Below, in pieces: positions 21,238 through 30,096 of a stretch of DNA of 64,000 nucleotides. The stretch lies in contig NZ_CP113067.1 in NCBI RefSeq assembly GCF_026625865.1, forward strand, positions 1 to 64,000, read 5' to 3'. The DNA is from Microbacterium sp. SL75 (GTDB taxonomy: Bacteria; Actinomycetota; Actinomycetes; Actinomycetales; Microbacteriaceae). The stretch's first letter is position 1. The number at the start of each line of letters is the position of its first letter. Both the position numbers and the translations under genes were made by a program. A model generated the notes under the pieces. That model ran no database searches. It was not told the DNA's origin and worked only from the letters and a program-made list of their open reading frames with translations.

Positions 21238-22641
21238 ATGGCCCTCTCCCCCCACCCCTCCACGCTGGTGCTCGCCGCCGCGGAGTCCGCGACCACCGCC
21301 CCCGCCGGGCAGTTGATCACCGCCGCCCTCATCGGCATCGCCCTCATCGTGGTGCTCATCACGTGGGGCAAGCTGCACCCCTTCCTCGCCCTGACCATCG
21401 GCGGGTTCACGACGGGCGTCGTCGCCGGCATGCCCATCGCCACCTCGGTGACGAGCTTCACCGGCGGCTTCGGCTCGACCATGGGCGGCGTCGGCATCCT
21501 CATCGCCCTCGGTGCGATCTTCGGCAAGCTGCTCGCCGACTCGGGCGGCGCCGACCGCATCGTCGACACCCTCGTCGCCCGCGCGACCCCGCGCTCACTC
21601 CCCTGGGTCATGGGGTTGATCGGAGCGATCATCGGCCTGCCGATGTTCTTCGAGGTCGGTCTCGTACTGCTGGTCCCCGTCATAATCCTCGTGGCCCGCC
21701 GCTCGGGCGTCTCGCTGATGAAGATCGCCATCCCGACCCTCGCTGGCCTCTCCGCGATGCACGGCCTCGTGCCCCCGCACCCGGGGCCGCTCGCCGCCAT
21801 CGACGCACTGGACGCCAACCTCGGCCTGACCCTCGCGTTCGGCGTGATCGTCGCGATCCCCGCGGTCATCGTCGCCGGCCCGTTGTTCGCCCCGATTGCC
21901 GCCCGCTGGGCCCCCGTTCCCGTGCCCGAGCTGTTCGTCTCGGCCGAGGAGAAGGGCGAAGAGCCCGCTCGCCGCCCGTCGTTCGCGGCGACGCTGGCGA
22001 GCATCCTCCTGCCCGTGTTCCTCATGCTGCTGAAGGCCGTCGCCGACATCGTCGCGCCCGGCTCGACCGCCGTATGGAAGGTGGTCATCGACTTCCTCGG
22101 CCTGCCGATCATCGCGCTGCTGCTGGCCGTGCTCGTCGGCTTCGTCGTGCTCGGCCGGGGCGCCGGCTTCGACCGCGCCAAGCTGACGAGCGTCGTCGGC
22201 TCCTCGCTCGGGCCCATCGCCGGCATCCTCCTCATCGTCGGCGCGGGCGGCGGGTTCAAGCAGGTGCTCGTCGACACCGGCATCGGCAAAGTGATCGCCG
22301 ATCTCGTCGCGGGCTCCAGTGTCTCCGTGCTGCTGCTGGCCTGGCTGGTCGCCGTGGTCATCCGCGTCGCGACCGGATCGGCCACCGTCGCCACGATCAC
22401 CGCCGCCGGCATCCTGCAGCCGCTCACCGAGACCCTCGACGCCCCCATGACGGCGTTGCTGGTGCTCGCGATCGGCGCGGGCTCGGTGTTCCTGAGCCAC
22501 GTGAACGATGCCGGCTTCTGGCTCATCAAGGAGTACTTCGGCTTGAACATCCCGCAGACACTGAAAACATGGAGCGTGCTGGAGTGCGTGATCTCGGTCA
22601 TGGGCCTGGCCGGCGTTCTCGCGATCAGCGTGTTCGTCTGA
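21238..22641 (+). CDS. gntT: gluconate:H+ symporter of the GntP family
   Basis: The product has 467 residues and about 12-14 membrane segments. GntP-family features include TWGKLHPFLALTIGGF, GFGSTMGGVGILIALGAIFGKLL with ADSGGADRI, and MHGLVPPHPGPLAA. The final segment has SHVNDAGFWLIKEYF. It imports gluconate with a proton. The ATG has AAGGAC 5 bases upstream. It is followed by gntK 20 bases later, so the two form an operon. The substrate could be another aldonate, but the adjacent kinase and gnd favour gluconate. Confidence 0.92.
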   Translation: MALSPHPSTLVLAAAESATTAPAGQLITAALIGIALIVVLITWGKLHPFLALTIGGFTTGVVAGMPIATSVTSFTGGFGSTMGGVGILIALGAIFGKLLADSGGADRIVDTLVARATPRSLPWVMGLIGAIIGLPMFFEVGLVLLVPVIILVARRSGVSLMKIAIPTLAGLSAMHGLVPPHPGPLAAIDALDANLGLTLAFGVIVAIPAVIVAGPLFAPIAARWAPVPVPELFVSAEEKGEEPARRPSFAATLASILLPVFLMLLKAVADIVAPGSTAVWKVVIDFLGLPIIALLLAVLVGFVVLGRGAGFDRAKLTSVVGSSLGPIAGILLIVGAGGGFKQVLVDTGIGKVIADLVAGSSVSVLLLAWLVAVVIRVATGSATVATITAAGILQPLTETLDAPMTALLVLAIGAGSVFLSHVNDAGFWLIKEYFGLNIPQTLKTWSVLECVISVMGLAGVLAISVFV

Positions 22642-22661
22642 TGGGAGAGGAAGAGAGAATC

Positions 22662-23177
22662 ATGACGTCCCACCCCGTCCTCGTCTTCATGGGCCCCGCC
22701 GGCACCGGCAAGTCCACCGTCGCCGGCATGCTCGCCGGTCGCCTCGGCTGGGACTTCCAGGAGGGCGACGACCTGCACCCCGCGGAGAACGTCGCCAAGA
22801 TGGCATCCGGTCACGCCCTCGACGACGATGACCGATGGCCGTGGCTCGATCGCGTCGCCGGCTGGATCGACGGCCAGATCGCCGCCGGACGCCCCGGCGT
22901 CATCACGTGCTCGGCCCTCAAGCGCAGCTACCGCGACGTACTGCGCCGCGACGATGTGACCTTCGTCCTGCTGATGGGCGACCCGAAGCTCGTGCTCGAA
23001 CGCCTGCTGCGTCGACAGGGCCACTACATGCCGCCGTCGCTGCTGACCTCGCAGTTCGAGACCCTGGAGATCCCGGATGCCGATGAGCGCGCGATCCGCA
23101 CCGACCTCGACCTCACTCCCCAGGAGCAGGTGCGAGAGGTCGTCGAGCGTCTCCAGCTCACTCACACCCCGTCCTGA
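22662..23177 (+). CDS. gntK: gluconokinase
   Basis: The product has 171 residues, the size of GntK/IdnK kinases. It phosphorylates gluconate to 6-phosphogluconate with ATP. The P-loop is GPAGTGKST, and the substrate region EGDDLHPAENVAKMASGHALDDDDRWPWL is diagnostic. TCSALKRSYRDVLR and QGHYMPPSLLTSQFETLE follow. An earlier in-frame ATG overlaps the gntT stop, but GGGAGAGGAAG lies correctly before the ATG chosen here. The product feeds the 6-phosphogluconate dehydrogenase encoded next. Confidence 0.95.
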   Translation: MTSHPVLVFMGPAGTGKSTVAGMLAGRLGWDFQEGDDLHPAENVAKMASGHALDDDDRWPWLDRVAGWIDGQIAAGRPGVITCSALKRSYRDVLRRDDVTFVLLMGDPKLVLERLLRRQGHYMPPSLLTSQFETLEIPDADERAIRTDLDLTPQEQVREVVERLQLTHTPS

Positions 23178-23262
23178 AACACGCGCGGGCCGAGCCGATA
23201 AAGTGGCGGAGGCGGCCCACGTGAGCCTGCCCACACCCCTCGCACCTGAAGACGGAGCACCC

Positions 23263-24858
23263 ATGACGTCCCACGCCTCCCCGACCGGCCCCTCGACCGA
23301 CCAGGACCAGTCCCCGCATCAGGCCGCACAGGTGCACGAGGGTGCGCCCGGCATCGAAGAGGTGGACCGTCCCACCGCCGACGCCGACTCACGCCCCCAG
23401 GGCGAGGGCGACGGCCGCGCCAACATCGGCGTCGTCGGCTTGGCCGTGATGGGCTCGAACCTCGCCCGCAACCTCGCCAGCCGCGAGGGCAACACGGTCG
23501 CCATCTTCAACCGCAGCAAGGACAAGACCGAGCACGTTCTCGAGCAGCACCCCGAGGCCAACTTCGTCGCCTCGTTCTCGTACGAGGACTTCGCCGCGTC
23601 GCTGGCGAAGCCGCGTACCGCGATCATCATGGTCAAGGCCGGCCGTCCCACCGACTTCGTCATCGACGAGCTGGTGAAGGTCTTCGAACCGGGCGACATC
23701 ATCGTCGACGGCGGCAACGCGCTGTTCACCGACACCATCCGCCGTGAGAAGGCCGTGCGCGACACCGGAATCAACTTCGTCGGCATGGGCGTCTCGGGCG
23801 GCGAAGAGGGTGCCCTGCGCGGCCCCTCGATCATGCCCGGCGGTTCCGACGAGGCCTGGGCCACGCTGGGCCCGATCCTAAAGTCGATCGCCGCGGTCGC
23901 CGAGGGCGAGCCCTGCGTGACGCACGTCGGCCACGATGGCGCCGGTCACTTCGTGAAGATGGTGCACAACGGCATCGAGTACGCCGACATGCAGCTGATC
24001 GCCGAGGCCTACGACCTCATCCGCCGCGCCACGGGCAAGAGCCCGGCCGAGATCGCGGACGTGTTCGCCGAGTGGAACCGGGGCGAACTGGAGTCGTACC
24101 TCATCGAGATCACCGCCGAGGTGCTGCGCCAGACCGACGCCGACACGGGCAAGCCCCTCGTCGACGTCATCCTCGACCAGGCCGGCGCCAAGGGCACCGG
24201 CGCGTGGACCGTGCAGACGGCCCTCGACCTGGGCGTCCCCGTTTCGGGCATCGCCGAGGCCACGTTCGCCCGGTCGCTGTCGAGCCACCCCGAGCAGCGC
24301 GAGGTCTCGCGCGAGCTCCCCGGCCCCTCGGGCACCGACGTGCTCTCGGGCGAAGATGCCGACGCCTTCATCGAGCAGGTGCGACTCGCGCTCTACGCCT
24401 CGAAGATCGTGGCCTACTCGCAGGGCTTCGACGAGATCCGCGCCGGTGCCGCCCAGTACGACTGGAGCATCGACCTGGGCGCGGTGTCGAAGATCTGGCG
24501 CGGCGGGTGCATCATTCGTGCGCAGTTCCTCAACCGCATCGCCGAGGCCTACGACGCCGAAGCCGCCCTCCCCGTGCTGCTGACCGCCCCGTACTTCGTC
24601 GAGGCCCTCGGCCGGGCGCAGGACGCATGGCGCCACATCGTGTCGTTGTCGGCGGCGAGCGGCATCCCCGCCCCCGCGTTCAGCTCGTCGCTCGCGTACT
24701 ACGACGGCCTGCGCGCGGAGCGCCTGCCCGCCGCCCTGATCCAGGGCCAGCGCGACTTCTTCGGTGCGCACACCTACCGTCGCATCGACAAGGAGGGCAC
24801 CTTCCACACCCTGTGGTCGGGCGACCGCACCGAGATCGAAGCCGAAGACACCCACTGA
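23263..24858 (+). CDS. gnd: 6-phosphogluconate dehydrogenase, decarboxylating
   Basis: The product has 531 residues. It oxidises and decarboxylates 6-phosphogluconate to ribulose 5-phosphate, making NADPH. Motifs include IGVVGLAVMGSNLARNLA (dinucleotide fold), GVSGGEEGALRGPSIMPGG, HNGIEYADMQLIAEAYD and KGTGAWTVQTALDLGVPVSGI. The fold normally starts at the protein's first residues, but here about 50 extra residues rich in Asp, Glu, Gln and Pro come first. The ATG has CGGAG upstream; an in-frame GTG 14 codons earlier (23221) also has GGAGG. It lies 85 bases after gntK, so the module gntT-gntK-gnd brings gluconate into the pentose phosphate pathway. Confidence 0.95.
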   Translation: MTSHASPTGPSTDQDQSPHQAAQVHEGAPGIEEVDRPTADADSRPQGEGDGRANIGVVGLAVMGSNLARNLASREGNTVAIFNRSKDKTEHVLEQHPEANFVASFSYEDFAASLAKPRTAIIMVKAGRPTDFVIDELVKVFEPGDIIVDGGNALFTDTIRREKAVRDTGINFVGMGVSGGEEGALRGPSIMPGGSDEAWATLGPILKSIAAVAEGEPCVTHVGHDGAGHFVKMVHNGIEYADMQLIAEAYDLIRRATGKSPAEIADVFAEWNRGELESYLIEITAEVLRQTDADTGKPLVDVILDQAGAKGTGAWTVQTALDLGVPVSGIAEATFARSLSSHPEQREVSRELPGPSGTDVLSGEDADAFIEQVRLALYASKIVAYSQGFDEIRAGAAQYDWSIDLGAVSKIWRGGCIIRAQFLNRIAEAYDAEAALPVLLTAPYFVEALGRAQDAWRHIVSLSAASGIPAPAFSSSLAYYDGLRAERLPAALIQGQRDFFGAHTYRRIDKEGTFHTLWSGDRTEIEAEDTH

Positions 24859-24870
24859 GAGCTGTCTTGA

Positions 24871-24905
24871 CGAGGCGGCGGCGAGCATGGCTCGTCGCCG
24901 CCTCG
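24871..24905 (+). terminator. intrinsic terminator of the gluconate operon
   Basis: Sixteen-base arms (starting CGAGGCGGCGGCGAGC; one mismatch) with a 3-base loop begin 12 bases after the gnd stop. Confidence 0.8.
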
Positions 24906-25029
24906 TGCGTCTATGGCCGCCCAGGCGCGTCGCGGACGTCCGCGACGTCGTCGCGAACAACCCCGGGTGCCGCGGTCGGGGTCGGCACGGGCTCGTTCTC
25001 AGCCGTCGGATCTCCCGTTCCCAGGATTC

Positions 25030-25057
25030 CCATAAGGCTCGCCATAGAAAGCTCATA
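25030..25057 (+). promoter_or_regulatory. direct repeats before the response regulator gene
   Basis: Three copies of (C/T)CATA occur at 25030, 25042 and 25053, that is with 11-12 base spacing, about one helical turn. Such direct repeats are the usual binding pattern of OmpR/PhoB-type regulators. This suggests that the two-component operon is autoregulated. Confidence 0.45.
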
Positions 25058-25071
25058 GATACGAGAGCACA

Positions 25072-25815
25072 ATGAGTTCTATGACCGCGACCGCCGCCGC
25101 CCCCACCTTCACCCGCCCCGACGGGAGCGCCCTGCGCGTCCTCGTCGTCGACGACGAGCAGATGCTCACCGACCTGCTGTCGATGGCCCTGCGCATGGAG
25201 GGCTGGGACGTGAAGACCGCCGGATCGGGCTTCGACGCCCTGCAGTCCGCGCGCGACTTCGAGCCGGATGCCATGGTGCTCGACATCATGATGCCCGACC
25301 TCGACGGCATGGCGGTGCTGCAGCGCCTGCGTCACTCGGGCAACGACGTGCCCGTGCTGTTCCTGACGGCGAAGGACGCCGTGGCCGACCGCGTCGCGGG
25401 TCTCACGGCCGGTGGCGACGACTACGTCACCAAGCCCTTCAGCCTCGAAGAGGTCGTGGCGCGCCTGCGAGGCCTCATGCGTCGCGCCGGCACCGCCCTC
25501 ACGCGCGACTCCGAGCCGATCCTGCGCGTCGGCGACCTCTCGCTGAACGAGGACAGCCACGAGGTCATCCGCGGCGGCAAGGAGATCGAGCTGACCGCGA
25601 CCGAGTTCGAGCTCCTGCGCTTCCTCATGCGCAACCAGCGTCGCGTGGTGTCGAAGGCGCAGATCCTCGACCGCGTCTGGAACTACGACTTCGGCGGTCG
25701 CTCCAGCGTCGTCGAGCTCTACATCTCGTACCTGCGCAAGAAGATCGACGCCGGAAACGACCCGCTCATCCACACCGTGCGCGGTGTCGGGTACATGATC
25801 AAAGCGCCTCAGTGA
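25072..25815 (+). CDS. OmpR-family two-component response regulator
   Basis: The product has 247 residues. The N-terminal receiver domain (about 18-135) shows VVDDEQ (acidic pocket), the phosphoacceptor aspartate in MVLDIMMPDLDG, FLTAKDA and the lysine in DDYVTKPF. The C-terminal winged-helix domain (about 145-245) has ELTATEFELLRFLMRNQRRV and VELYISYLRKKID. An alternative ATG lies three codons in. The stop overlaps the GTG of the kinase gene by four bases, so the two are coupled. The organisation resembles mycobacterial TrcR/TrcS, but the signal is unknown. Confidence 0.93.
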   Translation: MSSMTATAAAPTFTRPDGSALRVLVVDDEQMLTDLLSMALRMEGWDVKTAGSGFDALQSARDFEPDAMVLDIMMPDLDGMAVLQRLRHSGNDVPVLFLTAKDAVADRVAGLTAGGDDYVTKPFSLEEVVARLRGLMRRAGTALTRDSEPILRVGDLSLNEDSHEVIRGGKEIELTATEFELLRFLMRNQRRVVSKAQILDRVWNYDFGGRSSVVELYISYLRKKIDAGNDPLIHTVRGVGYMIKAPQ

Positions 25816-27419
25816 GTATTCCGCCGAGACCAGCGCCCCCCGCTCCCCCGTCCGAGGTCTGGGAGACCGACCACCCCGCAGTCGCCGACACCGGCACACC
25901 GGAGCCGAGGCCGAAGCGGGAGCCCCTGTCGACGCGGCTCCGCCGCCCGTGGACGCTGCAGGCGCGTCTGATGACGGCCGTCATCGGCATGGTCGCGTTC
26001 ATCCTCGTGATGATCGGCATCTCGACCAGTGCGATCCTCAGCCAGGTTCTCTACGTGAACCTCGGCGCCCAGGTGGACGAAGCGGCTGCCTCCATACAGC
26101 CGCGGGCGGCGTTCCAGAGCTCGGCGGAGCAGGTCCTGGAGTCGGGGTTCTTCGACTCCGGCACGCTGCTCGTGATGAACTCGCGCGGTGCCGGGATCAC
26201 CGGAGCTGTCGTCGGCGACAACGGCGTGCGCGCGCTCACGACCGACGACCTCGGTCGCATCGCCGACAGCCTCCAGGCTGCCGCATCCGACCCCACCGCT
26301 CAGACGGTCGATCTGCCGAATCTCGGCGAGTACCTCGTCCGAGCGTTCCCGACACCCGGAAGCGACAGCGTCTTCCTCGTGGGTCTCCCCCTGTCGAGCG
26401 TGACCAGCACGATCGGTGCCATCCTCACCACCGTCGCGCTCGTCACCACCGGAGGCCTGCTGCTGCTCGCCGTGATCATCGCGATCGTCATCCGTCTGGG
26501 GCTGCGCCCCCTGCGCGCGGTCGCCGAGACCGCCACGCGCGTCGCGTCGATCCGCATGGATCAGGGAGACGTGTCGATCACCGAGCGCGTCCCGGCGGAC
26601 CAGGTCGACGAGCACACCGAGATCGGGCAAGTGGGAACCGCCCTCAACACCCTGCTCGACCGCGTCGACGCCTCGCTCAGCGCGCGCCAGCGCAACGAGG
26701 AACTCATGCGCCGGTTCGTGGCCGACGCCAGCCACGAACTGCGGACGCCCCTGGCATCCATTCGCGGTTTCTCTGAGCTGTCGCTGCGCGCCATGCGTCA
26801 GGCGCAGGACGACGAGAGTCGCCAACGCATCGCCCTGGCCGTCGAGACCACCGAGCAGTCGCTCGAGCGCATTCAGGCGCAGTCGCTGCGCATGACCACG
26901 CTCGTCGAGGACCTGCTTCTTCTCGCGCGCCTCGACGAGGGCCAAGAGCTCGTCTACGGCTCGGTCGATCTCACGCGCCTGGCCGTCGAGGCCGTCGGCG
27001 ATGCGCGCCCCGCCGGCCCCGACCATTCGTGGACGATCGACGTGCCCGACACCCCCGTCGAACTCGCCGGAGACGCCGCGCGCCTGCACCAGGTGGTGGC
27101 GAATCTGCTCGCCAACGCGCGCACGCACACGCCGGCCGGAAGCGTCGTGAACGTCTCCGTCGCCCACGAGGGAGCCGAGGCCGTGTTGCGCGTGCACGAC
27201 AACGGACCCGGCATCGACCCGTCGGTCGCCTCCCAGTTGTTCGAGCGATTCGCTCGCGCCGACCGTTCCCGCGACCGCAAGACCGGCGGCACGGGCCTCG
27301 GCCTCTCAATCGCCCGCGCGATCGTCGACGCCCACCGCGGCACCATCAACGTGAAGAGCAGCCCCGGTGACACGACGTTCGAGGTGCGCCTCCCCGCGAA
27401 GCCCGCGGATCCGGTCTGA
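25812..27419 (+). CDS. membrane sensor histidine kinase
   Basis: The product has 535 residues. A proline-rich cytoplasmic start precedes the first membrane helix (about 55-80, VIGMVAFILVMIGISTSAIL). An extracytoplasmic sensor of about 110 residues follows, then the second helix (about 197-225) and a HAMP linker. The HisKA box is FVADASHELRTPLASIRGF, with the phospho-accepting histidine. The ATPase domain has the N box NLLANARTHT, DNGPGIDP, LFERFARADRSR and GTGLGLSIARAIV. All catalytic boxes are intact. It is translated by overlap from the response regulator gene. Confidence 0.93.
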   Translation: MSIPPRPAPPAPPSEVWETDHPAVADTGTPEPRPKREPLSTRLRRPWTLQARLMTAVIGMVAFILVMIGISTSAILSQVLYVNLGAQVDEAAASIQPRAAFQSSAEQVLESGFFDSGTLLVMNSRGAGITGAVVGDNGVRALTTDDLGRIADSLQAAASDPTAQTVDLPNLGEYLVRAFPTPGSDSVFLVGLPLSSVTSTIGAILTTVALVTTGGLLLLAVIIAIVIRLGLRPLRAVAETATRVASIRMDQGDVSITERVPADQVDEHTEIGQVGTALNTLLDRVDASLSARQRNEELMRRFVADASHELRTPLASIRGFSELSLRAMRQAQDDESRQRIALAVETTEQSLERIQAQSLRMTTLVEDLLLLARLDEGQELVYGSVDLTRLAVEAVGDARPAGPDHSWTIDVPDTPVELAGDAARLHQVVANLLANARTHTPAGSVVNVSVAHEGAEAVLRVHDNGPGIDPSVASQLFERFARADRSRDRKTGGTGLGLSIARAIVDAHRGTINVKSSPGDTTFEVRLPAKPADPV

Positions 27420-27432
27420 GATTCCGGATGCC

Positions 27433-27462
27433 GGCGGTCAGGCGCAGCGGGACCTGACCGCC
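27433..27462. terminator. hairpin shared by two convergent genes
   Basis: Perfect 10-base arms (GGCGGTCAGG / CCTGACCGCC) with a 10-base loop start 13 bases after the kinase stop. The hairpin lies partly inside the last codons of the convergent S41 peptidase gene, so it probably terminates the two-component operon. Confidence 0.6.
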
Positions 27463-28472
27463 GTCCGCGCGGCCTCGAGGTCGGGGCCGGGAGCCGCCTC
27501 GATGTCGGGGGCGAGGGGACCGTCGTAGACCCGACCGGTGCGATCGACGTCGTAGCTGGTGGTGAGGATGAGGCGGGCGCCGTCGCTGAGTTCTCGGACC
27601 TGGTTACCGGTCGTCATTCCCGCCGTCGGTTTGCCGACCCGTAGGGCATCGGCCTGACCGGCGAAGGCGATGGCCACGATCTCGGCGGCGCTGTTCGTCA
27701 TCCCCGACGTAAGCAGCGCCACTGGGGCGTCGACGGTGAATCCCCCGGGAGACGAGGTGTCGTCTCCCCCGGGCGTCGAGACGACACCGCCGTCGGCCAC
27801 ACGTGCCCACTGCACCTGCCCGTCTCGCTCGAGTCCGACGACGTCTCCGTCGTCGAGCAGCGGCGCGACAACAGCGAGCATGGGCCACGCATTGCCCCCA
27901 CCGTTCGTGCGCAGGTCGACGATCCAGCCGCAGGTCGTCGCCGCGGCGGCGGCCCGCATCGCCTGCAGTCCCGCTGCCTCGTACCGTTCGATCGCTTCGG
28001 GCTCCTCCCCCTGGAACCCGGGCAGCGACAGGATGCTGATGCCGTCCCGCGTCGAGACCGTCGGCACGGGAAAGGACGCCGCCGGCGCGTTCTGCGCCGA
28101 AATGGAGGCGACATCCGCGGGCGTCTGCAGCCACGAGTGCACCCCGCCCGCCACCACCACCAACTCGCCCAGCCCCCGGTGGGTCTCGGCTATCGTCGTC
28201 TTCGCCTTCAGCTCGGGTTCGACTCGAGACACGGCATCCCGGAACTCGTCCGTGTCGGCGTGGATGCCGTCGCGCATCTCGGCGATCGCTGCCTCGACGT
28301 AGCCTGCGACCTCGTCTCCCCCGCTGTCGGCCGAGCAGCCGCTGAGCACGAGAGTCACGGCGAGGAGGGCGAGGAAAGCCTGAGAACACTTCCGCCCCAC
28401 CGCGTTCGCACCTCGTCCGCGAGAGTGGCCGACCGGCCTCCGAGGGTCGGCGGGAACAAAACCGGGGGTCAT
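27438..28472 (-). CDS. S41-family peptidase lipoprotein
   Basis: The product has 344 residues. A lipoprotein signal peptide (hydrophobic FLALLAVTLVLSGC, lipid-bearing cysteine near residue 46) points to the outer face of the membrane. The C-terminal half is a C-terminal-processing (tail-specific) protease fold. It shows GWIVDLRTNGGGNAWPMLAV, the catalytic serine in LLTSGMTNSAAEIVAIAF, and VGKPTAGMTTGN. No PDZ domain is obvious before the protease core, so the protein is short for the family. An in-frame GTG 12 codons upstream (28508) lacks a ribosome binding site. It ends convergent with the kinase gene. The target is unknown. Confidence 0.82.
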   Translation of the reverse strand: MTPGFVPADPRRPVGHSRGRGANAVGRKCSQAFLALLAVTLVLSGCSADSGGDEVAGYVEAAIAEMRDGIHADTDEFRDAVSRVEPELKAKTTIAETHRGLGELVVVAGGVHSWLQTPADVASISAQNAPAASFPVPTVSTRDGISILSLPGFQGEEPEAIERYEAAGLQAMRAAAAATTCGWIVDLRTNGGGNAWPMLAVVAPLLDDGDVVGLERDGQVQWARVADGGVVSTPGGDDTSSPGGFTVDAPVALLTSGMTNSAAEIVAIAFAGQADALRVGKPTAGMTTGNQVRELSDGARLILTTSYDVDRTGRVYDGPLAPDIEAAPGPDLEAARTAVRSRCA

Positions 28473-28515
28473 CCCCCCACCCTTCCCGCTCGGGCCCTCC
28501 TCCGCCACCCTCGAT

Positions 28516-30069
28516 TCAGTACCCGGCGAACGCGTCCGTGGTCAGCGACTTCGCCTTCGCGAGCGCGGGGGCGAGGGCCGAGATGAGCCGCGGCGGGCCC
28601 GAGACGTACGCCGCTCGCTGCGCGATATCGGGAACGGAGCGCAGCAGCGCCTCGGCATCCACGCGATCGGGTCCCGCCCACACCCAGCCCGCGGGGAGGT
28701 CGAGCGGCTCGTCGCGCGAGAACACCACCACCGGGATGCCGCTGGCGGAGATCTCGTCGCGGAAGGCGAGTTCGGATGCCTCCGACACCACGTAGACGAG
28801 AACGACGTCGCGGTCCTGATTCGTCGCCACGAGGTGACGCAGCTGCGAGACGAACGGGGTCACACCGATGCCGGCGGCGACCAGGAGCACCGGGGAGGTC
28901 GGGCGCGAGGGCAGCACGAAGTCGCCCCAGACGCCGGTGACGGCGAGGGTCGAGCCCGGCTCGACCGCCGCCAGCGCTCGCTTGTACGACGACTGCGAGC
29001 CGTCCTTGAACGCGATGCGCACCTCGGGCAGGTCCTCCGGCGCCGAGACGATCGAGAACTCCCGCCGCGTGCCGCGGGCATCGGGGCGGCGGTGCGGCAC
29101 GTCGAGCTCGAGGTACTGCCCGGGGTGGAACGAGAAGGGGCGGGCGGCATGGAACGACAGCTCGCGCACCGTGGGCGTCACATCGCGGCGGCGCTCGACC
29201 CGCAGACGGACGGCCGCGCGCAGGCAGAACAGGAACGCGAGCAGGTTGCCGATGAGCAGGGCGCGCTCCTGGCCGAGCGTGATCTCGCCCAGCGGCAGCG
29301 GCCAACCCGCGAGGACGCCGACGAGGATCGCGACCAGGTACTGCTGGACGCGACGCGGAGGAAGGGTCAGCGGCTCGGACAGCATGAACGCCCCGAGGAA
29401 GAGGAAGGGCGACGAGAACGCCACCTGCAGCAGCACGCTCGGCACGTCGACCGGGAAGCCCGCGGCTTGGAACTGCACGCTCGTGCGGAAGAAGGCGACG
29501 GCCACGGCGACCACCCAGAAGACCACGACGATCGGCAGCTTGTCGGTGCGCAACAGCAGCAGAACGCCCAGCACCAGCACCGGACCCGCGAGCCACGGCG
29601 AGCCGACCCACCAGGCCGAGGAACCGAGATCGGGCGCCCAGATGCTCACGATCGTCAACACCGCCGCCCCCGTGGCCGCGGGGTTGAAGATGTGCCGGCC
29701 CCGCCACGCGAGCAGGTACTTCGACGCGGATGCCACCACCCCGGCGAGAGCGAGACCGGCCAGACCCAACGGCTCGATCGAGGGGCGCAGGACGAACAGC
29801 AGGATTGCGGCCGTGATCAGCGAGGATTCCACACGATGTGGCATCCGGAGCGCACTCTGCGCCACGACATCGGTGAGGGCACACGCGGCGGCGAGTACCA
29901 CGGCGCTCGCGACGATCGCCAGCGGCTGCGGCACGACCAGGCCGGCGAACGACAGGACGAGCGCGATCACGGCGAGAAGGCCGAGCGACGCCATGACGAG
30001 CCGGTACATCGAGACGCGTCCGATGAGACCGAGGACCCGGGTCGAACCGGCGGCGAGCGTGGTGCTCAT
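28516..30069 (-). CDS. NqrB/RnfD-like membrane domain fused to a ferredoxin/flavodoxin reductase
   Basis: The product has 517 residues. The first half (about 20-260) has some ten membrane helices like those of NqrB/RnfD (FNPAATGAAVLTIVSIW, SSPFLFLGAFMLSEPLTLP). The second half is a ferredoxin-NADP reductase domain with FHPGQYLELDVP, the FAD motif REFSIVSAPED, GIGVTPFVSQLRHL for NAD(P)H, SGPPRLISAL and the C-terminal DAFAGY. It probably moves electrons from cytoplasmic NAD(P)H across the membrane to the flavoprotein encoded in the same operon. It lies 27 bases after apbE. The cysteine often seen in the CGP motif is replaced by serine. Confidence 0.87.
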   Translation of the reverse strand: MSTTLAAGSTRVLGLIGRVSMYRLVMASLGLLAVIALVLSFAGLVVPQPLAIVASAVVLAAACALTDVVAQSALRMPHRVESSLITAAILLFVLRPSIEPLGLAGLALAGVVASASKYLLAWRGRHIFNPAATGAAVLTIVSIWAPDLGSSAWWVGSPWLAGPVLVLGVLLLLRTDKLPIVVVFWVVAVAVAFFRTSVQFQAAGFPVDVPSVLLQVAFSSPFLFLGAFMLSEPLTLPPRRVQQYLVAILVGVLAGWPLPLGEITLGQERALLIGNLLAFLFCLRAAVRLRVERRRDVTPTVRELSFHAARPFSFHPGQYLELDVPHRRPDARGTRREFSIVSAPEDLPEVRIAFKDGSQSSYKRALAAVEPGSTLAVTGVWGDFVLPSRPTSPVLLVAAGIGVTPFVSQLRHLVATNQDRDVVLVYVVSEASELAFRDEISASGIPVVVFSRDEPLDLPAGWVWAGPDRVDAEALLRSVPDIAQRAAYVSGPPRLISALAPALAKAKSLTTDAFAGY

Positions 30070-30096
30070 GAGAGGGAACCCTTCGAAAGATGGGAG

